Source: Candidatus Sulfotelmatobacter sp.
GTDB lineage: Bacteria; Acidobacteriota; Terriglobia; Terriglobales; SbA1
Assembly: GCA_030151135.1 (NCBI GenBank)
Contig: JASLEQ010000405.1
Span: forward strand, 1 to 9,484
Direction: 5' to 3'
DNA length: 9,484 bases
Every line of letters begins with the position of its first letter. Position 1 is the stretch's first letter. The translations under genes were made by a program, and so were the position numbers. This document shows, piece by piece, positions 1 to 6,276 of this stretch. The notes below the pieces were generated by a model that was not told the origin of the DNA, did no database searches, and saw only the letters and a program-made list of their open reading frames with translations.

Positions 1-212
1 TCTTCGACCGCTATTTTCAGGCGTTTCCCGACCTCAAGAACGGATCGCAGCCCGCTCTCACCCCGGAAACTCGTATTGAGCCCGGGGACACCGTCAACCG
101 CACCATCATCGTGGGATATCCGAAAACATTAAGCGAATTCAACCAGCGACAGTCCGTCAGCGTGATTATTTGGCCATACAATGAAACCGTTCCCATCGTC
201 CTCACCAAATAG
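1..212 (+). CDS. 3' end of an unrecognised gene, truncated by window edge
   Basis: An open frame enters from the left edge (first whole codon at base 3) and ends at TAG 210-212, giving 69 C-terminal residues. The peptide starts FDRYFQAFPDLKNG and ends WPYNETVPIVLTK. It is rich in alternating hydrophobic and polar residues (TVNRTIIVGYP, SVSVIIWPYN), which suggests the last strands of a beta-sandwich domain, possibly extracytoplasmic; this is inference. I do not recognise the family. The stop lies 40 bp before the preferred start of the lactonase on the same strand, so the two may be cotranscribed. A longer lactonase start at 181 would overlap this gene, and that is one reason to prefer the later start. 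Coding character is supported by the uninterrupted frame and plausible composition only. Confidence 0.6.
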   Translation, partial: FDRYFQAFPDLKNGSQPALTPETRIEPGDTVNRTIIVGYPKTLSEFNQRQSVSVIIWPYNETVPIVLTK

Positions 213-252
213 CCGCTTGCATAAATGGGTCCGGATAGGTTTCCATAGCGGC

Positions 253-1425
253 ATGAAAATATTCCGCTCTTTTCTCGCTTCCCTTCTAGTGGTCTTGTCT
301 TTCGCCGCGTTGGCACTCGCCGCGCCCGCACCGAAGAATGGCGACTATTTCTTTTACATCGGCTCCTACACCGGCAAAGACAGCACCAGCAAAGGTATTT
401 CCCTCTACCGCTACAACGCGACGACACACGACGTCACTGCTCTGGGGACTGCTGCCGAAACCACAAGCCCATCTTTTCTCGCCATCAGTCCCGACACCCG
501 CTTCGTGTACGCCGTGAATGAAGTTGGCGACTACAAAGGACCGAACAGTGGCGGCGTGAGCGCCTTTTCCGTGGACCGCTCCACGGGCAAGCTGACATTT
601 CTGAACGAAGTGCGATCGCGCGGCGCAGGCCCCTGTTACATCACGATCGACAAGACTGGAAAGTGGGTCCTCGTGGCAAATTACGATGGTGGAAGCGTGG
701 CCGTTTTCCCCGTGCAAAAAGATGGAAGCCTCGGCGACGCCGTCTCGTTCGATCAGCACACCGGCCATGGAGCCAATCCCCAGCGTCAGGAAGCGCCTCA
801 CGCCCACTCCATTGATCTCTCGCCGGATAACCGTTTCGCTTACGTGGACGACCTCGGGCTTGATGAATTGATGGTCTACAAATTTGACGCCGCTACCGGC
901 AAACTTACTCCTAACGATCCGCCGTACGCGCAACTCGATCCCGGATCCGGCCCGCGCCATTTCGCACTCGCCAGGTCCGGAAAGTTCGCCTACGTCCTCA
1001 GCGAGATCAAGGGCACCGTCACCGTATTCTCCAACGATCTACAAACCGGCACCCTGCACAAGTTACAAGTAATCACGACCCAGGCGCCGGGGTTCAAAGG
1101 CGAAATCGAAGACGCCGAGATCGAGATTCATCCCTCCGGCAAATTCCTTTATGCCTCGAACCGCGGAGACGGTAACAGCATTGCGGTGTTCGCCATCGAC
1201 CCCGCCAAAGGTACGCTCACCCCGATCGAAGTGACATCCACAGAAGGCAAGGCGCCCCGTCATTTCATGTTCGATCCAACCGGAACCATACTCTTCGCAG
1301 AAAATATGAGCTCGAACAATGTCGTGCTGTTTACGATCGATCAGCAAACAGGCAAACTCACGCCGACCGGTAAGAGTTTTGAGGTGGGTCAACCCGTGTG
1401 CTTGAAGTTTTTGGTAGCGAAATAG
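253..1425 (+). CDS. Secreted seven-bladed beta-propeller lactonase (6-phosphogluconolactonase-like, COG2706/PF10282 type)
   Basis: This 390-residue protein has the features of the lactonase beta-propeller family, whose best-known member, E. coli Pgl (YbhE), hydrolyses 6-phosphogluconolactone. Residues 1-23 form a clear signal peptide (MKIFRSF, a hydrophobic core, then ALA at 21-23), so the mature enzyme is probably exported. Family landmarks in order are YIGSYTGK near 35, SPSFLAISPD near 72, YDGGSVAVF near 144, EAPHAHSIDLSPD near 180, GPRHFA near 233, IHPSGKFLYASNRG near 292 and GKAPRHFMFDPTG near 332. Repeated blade motifs such as TGKLTP recur throughout. The frame is open back to ATG 181, but that start overlaps the upstream gene by 32 nt and hides the signal peptide behind a polar leader, so ATG 253 is preferred. 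No strong ribosome site precedes either. Because it is exported, the substrate is probably not cytosolic 6-phosphogluconolactone; the true substrate is unknown. Confidence 0.88.
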   Translation: MKIFRSFLASLLVVLSFAALALAAPAPKNGDYFFYIGSYTGKDSTSKGISLYRYNATTHDVTALGTAAETTSPSFLAISPDTRFVYAVNEVGDYKGPNSGGVSAFSVDRSTGKLTFLNEVRSRGAGPCYITIDKTGKWVLVANYDGGSVAVFPVQKDGSLGDAVSFDQHTGHGANPQRQEAPHAHSIDLSPDNRFAYVDDLGLDELMVYKFDAATGKLTPNDPPYAQLDPGSGPRHFALARSGKFAYVLSEIKGTVTVFSNDLQTGTLHKLQVITTQAPGFKGEIEDAEIEIHPSGKFLYASNRGDGNSIAVFAIDPAKGTLTPIEVTSTEGKAPRHFMFDPTGTILFAENMSSNNVVLFTIDQQTGKLTPTGKSFEVGQPVCLKFLVAK

Positions 1426-1468
1426 TTTGCGGCACCGACTGGAGTTCTGTCACAAATAACCAAGGCCC

Positions 1469-1707
1469 ATGTTCTTCATGCGTAAACGATCTCTCAGCCA
1501 CGGCGAGCAGGCGATTCTCGGAATAATCCAAGAGGGATATGGGCCGCAAAACAGTTTGGAGAACGTCTTTTTCACGGACGGAGGCCACGCTGTCCTTTCT
1601 GTGAAGGCACGTGACGGGACGTCACCCTGATAGCGAACCTTTCGAACCTAGCAGCTTGGCCCGCCAATGGCACCATTGCGACCGACCACGAGCTGAAGAG
1701 TGAATAG
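1469..1707 (+). pseudogene. Small conserved-looking gene split by a single-base frameshift
   Basis: The 342-bp gap between the lactonase and DUF421 genes contains two abutting + strand reading frames that read as one protein. Frame A starts at ATG 1469 (MFFMRKRSLSHGEQAILGII...) and stops at TGA 1628-1630 after 53 residues. Frame B is open from 1615, just after a TGA at 1612-1614, reads VTLIANLSNLAAWPANGTI from 1621, and ends at TAG 1705-1707. Restoring one base between about 1615 and 1627, for example in the GGG run at 1616-1618 or between ACG and TCA, joins them into about 79 residues. Both halves have sensible protein composition, and the hydrophobic NLSNLAAW segment follows on well from SVKARDG. 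No slippery heptamer is visible, so programmed frameshifting is unlikely. The cause is a real mutation or a sequencing error. Alternatively frame A alone is a 53-residue protein. Family not recognised. Confidence 0.55.
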
Positions 1708-1767
1708 TTGCGCTTAGCTGATTGAGTGGCGATAGGCGAGCAGAGCCTTCTCAGAATTGGAGGTCGT

Positions 1768-2304
1768 TTACTGCTTCTTCTGAATTCCTCGTCTCCTCAC
1801 CAAATGCGTGTTCGCGTCGGGCTTTATTTCGTCATACTTCAGGCACGAGATCGAGCCATCCACTTCCAGCACCGCCAGCGCGGTCTGATCGACGCACGAA
1901 ATCCCATGCTCTCGCAACGCCCGATTCAGTTCATCCATGCTGACGTGTTCCTTCGCCATGTGCGACTGGATCACCTTCCCATCATGCACCAGCAGCGACG
2001 GCTGCCCCTGAACAAACCGCCGGAACCGCCGGTTCGCGCCCGATAGCTCGGCGACGAAATAATTCAGAATCAGCAGGGTACCGGCCGCAACCGCGCCGCC
2101 CATCAGCGACGTGTCGGGCCCGGTCATGGCGTTCTGTACGGAATTGGAAAGCAGGAGCAGGAGCGTGAGATCGAAGGGCGTCATCTGCCCGACCTCACGC
2201 TTGCCGCTAAGACGTACGCCAGCCAGAACCAGCAGGTAGATCACTCCGGTGCGCAGCACGATCTGCGCCAGTACATGCCCGCCCGGGAAGTACGCGGAAC
2301 TCAA
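1768..2304 (-). CDS. DUF421 (YetF/YcaP-like) membrane protein
   Basis: The 178-residue protein matches the DUF421 family layout. It has three membrane helices at about 12-29, 43-60 and 68-86, then a cytosolic domain at about 98-160. The family hallmark is the loop GKREVGQMTPFDL (34-46), followed by LSNSVQNAMTGPD and, in the soluble domain, GQPSLLVHDGK (100-110), SMDELNRALREHGI (122-135) and LEVDGSISCLKYDE (146-159). Family function is poorly defined; some homologues are linked to spore or envelope stress phenotypes. The start is TTG 2304, which shares the four bases TTGA with the stop of the upstream coiled-coil gene. A GGAG (2315-2318) sits 10 nt before it, so translation is probably coupled. 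The length is somewhat short compared with two-domain YetF proteins of about 220-230 residues. No terminator is visible downstream. Confidence 0.88.
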   Translation of the reverse strand: MSSAYFPGGHVLAQIVLRTGVIYLLVLAGVRLSGKREVGQMTPFDLTLLLLLSNSVQNAMTGPDTSLMGGAVAAGTLLILNYFVAELSGANRRFRRFVQGQPSLLVHDGKVIQSHMAKEHVSMDELNRALREHGISCVDQTALAVLEVDGSISCLKYDEIKPDANTHLVRRRGIQKKQ

Positions 2305-3140
2305 TTGCCGGATACTCCGCCCGCGGTCACTGGCGTCGGGGCGTTCTTCGGAGTGCTCAGGTAACCCGTCACTTTCTTCTTATCAACCGTCCAGACGACC
2401 AACTCGAACAGGAGGTGATCACGTCCCGAATAAAACTGGATCGGCTCCGCAATATTGCGGTCCCTTTTCTCGATCGTCTTGTCATCCGAAGTCACGTTCA
2501 TCGTGAACTTCTCTCTCTTCGGATCGGTCTTCTTCAGCTGCAGGCTGACGGTCGAGACCGGCTGCGGCTTCGCACCTTTCAGCAGCGTGAACTCGTAATA
2601 GTTCCGGTCGCCCTTATGCTTCAGCACTTCCAGGTCAGAGCGGGTATTCGCGATCAGGCCGCTCTGCACGCCCAGGTCGCCGACCGCGCTCTGCAACTTT
2701 GCCTTGGTCGCCTCAAGATCAGCCTTGGTCGATCCCAAGTCGGTCCTTACGCCCCCAACGTCGGTCTTCACTCCTGCGACATCGCCACTGACCGCCGTAA
2801 TCTGCGCCTTCTGTGCCGTCTGTTCCTGCTGCAGCCGAATCTCCGCCGCACGCTCCTCGGCCTGCAATTCCCTCGCCCGCTGGGCCAACTCTTTCTTCGT
2901 CATGCCGGCCTGCCGCGCCAGGGTTTCTTCCTGGGCCTCGGCCGTCTGCATACGGTTCTGCAATTCCTTGACCTCCGCTTGGCTCGCGCCCAGCTGGTCA
3001 TTCAGTTTCGCTATCGAGAGATGAGTGGTATAGAGCACATACGCTGTCGCCGCTACAACCACGATGGCCAGCACCACCAGAACCCACTTGCCCGCGTTCG
3101 ACTGCGTCTCCATGTGTACATGTGCGCCTTCGTCGGCCAT
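2301..3140 (-). CDS. Single-pass membrane protein with long periplasmic coiled coil and C-terminal beta domain
   Basis: The 279-residue protein starts with a short polar segment (MADEGAHVHMETQSNAGK), then one membrane helix at about 18-37. A long coiled coil follows at about 42-175, rich in Ala, Gln, Glu and Lys, and with near-perfect heptads from 116 to 160 (DVGGVRT, DLGSTKA, DLEATKA). The C-terminal part, about 178-265 (GDRNYYEFTLLKGAKPQPV to VTGYLSTPK), looks like a compact beta domain. N-in topology, with the coiled coil outside the cytoplasm, is inferred. I believe similar proteins occur as hypothetical proteins in Acidobacteria, but I know no named family or function. It has its own promoter and a very strong ribosome site (AAAGGAGG, 6 nt before ATG 3140). 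Its stop overlaps the DUF421 start by 4 nt, so the two are probably made together. It could act as an envelope scaffold or spacer, but nothing shows this directly. Confidence 0.85.
   Translation of the reverse strand: MADEGAHVHMETQSNAGKWVLVVLAIVVVAATAYVLYTTHLSIAKLNDQLGASQAEVKELQNRMQTAEAQEETLARQAGMTKKELAQRARELQAEERAAEIRLQQEQTAQKAQITAVSGDVAGVKTDVGGVRTDLGSTKADLEATKAKLQSAVGDLGVQSGLIANTRSDLEVLKHKGDRNYYEFTLLKGAKPQPVSTVSLQLKKTDPKREKFTMNVTSDDKTIEKRDRNIAEPIQFYSGRDHLLFELVVWTVDKKKVTGYLSTPKNAPTPVTAGGVSGN
2661..2795 (-). repeat. Degenerate 21-bp heptad-coding repeat inside the coiled-coil gene
   Basis: Residues 116-160 of the coiled-coil protein consist of consecutive seven-residue units of the type DxxxxKT/DLxxTKA. 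At DNA level this gives roughly 21-bp imperfect repeats, recognisable on the + strand as recurring GTCGGT and GACATC-type blocks. It is a protein-structural repeat, not a mobile or regulatory one. Unit number could vary between strains by slippage in whole heptads. Confidence 0.5.
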
Positions 3141-3146
3141 AGACTT

Positions 3147-3154
3147 CCTCCTTT
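3147..3154 (-). promoter_or_regulatory. Strong Shine-Dalgarno site for the coiled-coil gene
   Basis: The minus strand reads AAAGGAGG followed by six bases (AAGTCT) and ATG 3140. This is an almost ideal ribosome site and the strongest in the window. It fixes the start codon and suggests the protein is made in quantity. Confidence 0.85.
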
Positions 3155-3191
3155 GGGATACGAAAAAATCTATAAGTTGCAGGGATGGTTA

Positions 3192-3220
3192 ATTGTTTAG
3201 CACGTACGATGCACTGTCAA
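3192..3220 (-). promoter_or_regulatory. Sigma-70-type promoter for the coiled-coil/DUF421 unit
   Basis: On the minus strand a consensus -35 TTGACA (3220-3215) is followed after 17 bp by AACAAT (3197-3192), four of six matches to the -10 consensus. Transcription would start near 3185, giving a leader of about 45 nt before ATG 3140. It lies in the 113-bp gap after the His/TPR gene, so the coiled-coil/DUF421 pair can be transcribed on its own. Prediction is by eye only. Confidence 0.5.
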
Positions 3221-3253
3221 TTACCTGATAGGATGCACGGAATCTCGCCGGAG

Positions 3254-5461
3254 TTACCGCCGCAGGGTTAGAGCTTGTTGCAGAGAAGGCTCGGGGTCCC
3301 GCCGGATGCTGTCGGCAGTTTTCCCCAGCCGCTTTTCAAGCTTTACTTGAACGCCGGAAATCGAATCGGGCAGTGGAGACTTTGAAACCTGCCTCGCCTC
3401 CGATTCCGCCTTTAACAGGCAGGCATACACCAGCCGGTCCGAAAACCCGGAGTCGTCCAGGAATCGGCCATAGGTGAACCAGTCCACCGCCGCGGCTTCG
3501 CTGTCCGTGTCCACGCTATCCAGTTGCAACGCCTTTTGATAGAGCTGCAGCGCATCGTCGAGCCTGCCGCTTCGCCCGAGCAATCCGGCCTGGTTCACAT
3601 CGGCCACGCTCTCCAGCTTCGGTTGCTTCGCCTGGATCGCTAATTGCTCAGCCATGGCATACGATTTCAACGCAAAGTCCGTCTCCGACGCGCGGGCCTG
3701 GCAATCCGCCATTCGCAGAATGATTCCGATGATGACGTCCACCTGCGGTCTGCCCCCCGCCTCCTGTTGCGCAACACTTTCCAGATAGCTGCGGTAATGC
3801 GTCGCGGCCTCCTGTGGCTTGCCTTGCCGGTCCAGTTCCTGCGCAAGATACAGGTGCGCCAGCGGTTGGTTGGAATCGAGCATCAGGGCCTGCTTCCAAT
3901 CGGCAACCGCCTGGTCAGAGTGATCGAACTGCAGGGCCAGAATGCCATGATCCACCAGCAGGTTCGGATCCTTCGGATGATACGTGAGCGATGCTTCCGT
4001 CAAGCGGTACGCCTCGTCCAGTCGCTTTGCCTCAAGCAGGTACTTGAGCAAAGCCTGCCGCGGCCCCGGATCCGTAGGGCTGATCTCCATCGCCCGCCGT
4101 AGAGACCGCTCTGCCTTCTCTGCGTCGCCGGTTTCCAACTGTTTGCGCGCGAGTTTCATCTGCAATTGGCTATCGAACGAATCCAGCCTCGCGGCCTTCT
4201 CCAGCGCCGCCGCATCGTCATTGCGCAGCAAAAGGTAATGCCGCACCTGATCGACGCTTCCCCATACCAGAAGTAAAATTGCCGCGCTCACTTGCAAGCG
4301 CCGCGCCGCCTTGCTGGTTCCTGCCATCCATCGAAGCCGCGCCACGGCAGTTCCCTGGGCGCTCGCCAGCGCTTCCGAAACCTGCTCCCGAGAGTTCAGC
4401 AGTAACGCCGCAATCCGTCCATCCCTGAGCTTCCAGATCACTCCGTCGAGGATGAAATGATGGATGTTCACCAGGGCGGTAAAAATCAGAAAGCTCGTCG
4501 TAAAGTCCTGATGGAAGGCTCGGCTCGCCACCCACGGGCCCGGAATAAAGAGGGCAATGCCGCCCACCACCAGCACGCCAAAATAAGCAAGCTGCCGCCA
4601 TCTGCTACTTTTGCTTTCCGCTTTCCTCCCTCCAGCTTCACGGCGCGCATAGTAGCTGGTGATCCACAAATATTGCGCCGAGTGCATGATCGCCAGAATC
4701 CCGGTGCTGTATCGACTCTGCGGCAGATCCAGATGCTTCAACAACAGCACGCACGCTGGCAGTAGGAACCATAAAAACTGCGAAGAAAAAAGCGTAAGAG
4801 CGGGCGCCAGCGGACGCCAACCCGCCTGGCTCGCCAATCGCCTCAGTCCGAATCCTGCAAGCAGCACAAACGCTACGATCAGGAGGACCTGTTCCCACTT
4901 GCTCACAACGGCCGGGATGCCAAGCGAAAGAAACAGCGGATCGCTGGAGTGCCCTGTGTGGAACCCGAGGAACAGCACCAGGTACGAAACGATAAACGCG
5001 CCATAGATCGCGCCGCGAGTGTGCTTGTCCGGATTCGCGCCGGCGCGCCGCGCAAACATCATGAACAGCCCGTAGTTCTGGCCGCTGTAATGCCACGGGC
5101 TCCACGTCAGATAGATCGTGAAAATCCACGGCAGAAGCCGCACCCAGTAATGCGAAGCCAGCAGCGTCAGGACGATCAGTCCGGTCACGTGCACGGTGAA
5201 CGTGCGGTACTTCTCAAAATCTTCCGCGCGATGATACGCCCGGTAAATCGTCGCCATGTAATGCGGATAGTTGACGAACAAAGCCAGCCCGTAAAACACA
5301 ATCGACCACATCCGCGCATTTGCGGGCAGAGAGAAGTAGGAAATCAGCAGCAGCGGCAGCGACCACGCGCCGCAGCCCACAATCAAATCGAGCCACGGAT
5401 TGTAGATCCACAACGCACTTGCCTGCTTAACCTGTCGAGACTTTCCCATGTCGTTCGTCAC
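3254..5461 (-). CDS. Polytopic membrane protein with intramembrane histidine motifs fused to C-terminal TPR domain
   Basis: The 735-residue protein has two parts. Residues about 20-410 hold roughly ten hydrophobic segments with histidines in or next to membrane helices: NYPHYMATIYRAYH (64-77), TWSPWHYSGQNYG (119-131), AIMHSAQYLW (257-266) and NIHHFILDGVIWKLRD (332-347). The last helix is at about 390-410. Residues about 412-690 are tetratricopeptide-like helical pairs (for example GDAEKAERSLRRAMEISPTDP and GRLDDALQLYQKALQLD), usually protein-binding. The arrangement of His motifs resembles integral membrane metal-dependent oxygenase or desaturase-like proteins, but I cannot assign it to a named family. 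The catalytic idea is inference. GTG 5461 and ATG 5449 are both possible starts; neither has a strong ribosome site, though GAGAG lies just upstream of the GTG. A TATAAT box about 70 bp upstream suggests its own promoter. The TPR half may dock partners in the cytoplasm or periplasm; its side is not clear. Confidence 0.85.
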   Translation of the reverse strand: MTNDMGKSRQVKQASALWIYNPWLDLIVGCGAWSLPLLLISYFSLPANARMWSIVFYGLALFVNYPHYMATIYRAYHRAEDFEKYRTFTVHVTGLIVLTLLASHYWVRLLPWIFTIYLTWSPWHYSGQNYGLFMMFARRAGANPDKHTRGAIYGAFIVSYLVLFLGFHTGHSSDPLFLSLGIPAVVSKWEQVLLIVAFVLLAGFGLRRLASQAGWRPLAPALTLFSSQFLWFLLPACVLLLKHLDLPQSRYSTGILAIMHSAQYLWITSYYARREAGGRKAESKSSRWRQLAYFGVLVVGGIALFIPGPWVASRAFHQDFTTSFLIFTALVNIHHFILDGVIWKLRDGRIAALLLNSREQVSEALASAQGTAVARLRWMAGTSKAARRLQVSAAILLLVWGSVDQVRHYLLLRNDDAAALEKAARLDSFDSQLQMKLARKQLETGDAEKAERSLRRAMEISPTDPGPRQALLKYLLEAKRLDEAYRLTEASLTYHPKDPNLLVDHGILALQFDHSDQAVADWKQALMLDSNQPLAHLYLAQELDRQGKPQEAATHYRSYLESVAQQEAGGRPQVDVIIGIILRMADCQARASETDFALKSYAMAEQLAIQAKQPKLESVADVNQAGLLGRSGRLDDALQLYQKALQLDSVDTDSEAAAVDWFTYGRFLDDSGFSDRLVYACLLKAESEARQVSKSPLPDSISGVQVKLEKRLGKTADSIRRDPEPSLQQALTLRR

Positions 5462-5531
5462 TCACTCTCGGCCACAACTCGGCCCCTCGGCCTCGATCCG
5501 TCTCACAATCAATTTTGTATGGCTTGACGAA

Positions 5532-5537
5532 ATTATA
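5532..5537 (-). promoter_or_regulatory. Probable -10 box for the His/TPR membrane protein gene
   Basis: The minus strand reads a perfect TATAAT (CCTATAATTTCG) about 70 bp upstream of the gene start. The -35 region is poor: CTGTTT at 16 bp is the best candidate. It lies in the 221-bp gap between the split-barrel gene and this gene, where I see no other gene or clear hairpin terminator. Confidence 0.4.
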
Positions 5538-5682
5538 GGTGGGATATCACGCCAAACAGGTGTGCCTGCGGGTGCGAGACGGGTAACGAAAGTAATGCGG
5601 AATCTGTGCCGAAATCCCAATGGTCCCGAGAGTTAGGACATTGCTCGGATGGACTCTTCACCGCATGCGCGCGGAGATATTG

Positions 5683-6204
5683 CTAATCGAATCGCCAGCG
5701 CGTCGATTTCGTCTGGAAGTACTTCTCCCAGAGCGCGAAAACCACTTTCGGCTTCACCATGAAAACGGGCTCTTTCATCGACAGCATATCGTCTTTCATC
5801 TTCGAAAGATCCCAGTCGTACTTGCGCTCGTAGGCAGGAATCATCTTTCGGCGCGCCGCAACGTCGGCAATCTCCGCCACTCCCTCCACGATGATAGCTT
5901 CCTCTGCCTTCTCGGTCGCAATAACGCATCTCGCGTTCCCCGCGAGATTCTGCGCCTTGCGCGATTTGCTTCCCGTGCTGAACAGAAAGCGCCCGTCCTG
6001 CCACAATCCCCATATGACCATCACGTGCGGAGAACCATCCGGCCGAACGGTTGTGATCCAGTAATTATGGGATTTCTTCAGCCGCTGCTCCGCCCATGCC
6101 CACGACAGCAGTCCCTTGGAGCCTTCCGGCAGTCCGTAACCGGGCATCAAAGGACGGCTCGATTTAGGATCTTGCGGCGGTTGCGCTTTTTTCTTCACAG
6201 CCAT
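5683..6204 (-). CDS. Pyridoxamine 5'-phosphate oxidase-like flavin/F420 split-barrel protein
   Basis: The 173-residue protein has the split beta-barrel signature of the PNPOx-like superfamily, whose members bind FMN, F420 or haem. Visible landmarks are NYWITTVRPDGSPHVMVIWG at about 47-66, DGRFLFSTGSKSRKAQNL at about 70-87 (the SRKAQNL segment normally contacts cofactor phosphate), a VEGVAEI strand near 106, VFMVKPKVVFALWE near 147 and the terminal TRWRF. True PdxH is usually longer with a distinct C-terminal motif, so this is probably a general FMN- or F420-dependent oxidoreductase rather than the vitamin B6 enzyme. ATG 6204 is chosen; an in-frame GTG at 6213 adds three residues, and neither has a visible ribosome site. 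It follows the aminotransferase by 72 bp on the same strand and may be cotranscribed. Given the PLP enzyme next door a B6 link is tempting but unsupported. Confidence 0.87.
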   Translation of the reverse strand: MAVKKKAQPPQDPKSSRPLMPGYGLPEGSKGLLSWAWAEQRLKKSHNYWITTVRPDGSPHVMVIWGLWQDGRFLFSTGSKSRKAQNLAGNARCVIATEKAEEAIIVEGVAEIADVAARRKMIPAYERKYDWDLSKMKDDMLSMKEPVFMVKPKVVFALWEKYFQTKSTRWRFD

Positions 6205-6276
6205 GAAGGACACTTGAATGTTGAAAGTTGTCGATGTCTTGAACCCAGAAGCCAGAGGCTAACGGCAAAAGCCATC

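Noticed and set aside
286..960. Minus-strand open frame of 224 codons
   Set aside because: Antisense to the lactonase, whose family motifs cover the whole region; no promoter, ribosome site or domain supports it.
1612..1630. Programmed -1 frameshift in the small gene
   Set aside because: No X XXY YYZ slippery heptamer or downstream stem-loop is visible; a simple one-base deletion explains the pattern better.
2415..3200. + strand open frame of 261 codons
   Set aside because: Antisense to the coiled-coil gene, which has a strong ribosome site and promoter. The Leu/Arg-rich product mirrors the repeated heptad codons.
3200..3214. Near-palindrome around CGTACG between the -35 and -10 boxes as an operator
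   Set aside because: The inverted repeat is short and interrupted by an unpaired base; a match of this size can occur by chance.
6214..6276. Terminator between aminotransferase and split-barrel genes
   Set aside because: Only a 4-bp stem (AGCC/GGCT) without a T-run is present, too weak to call.
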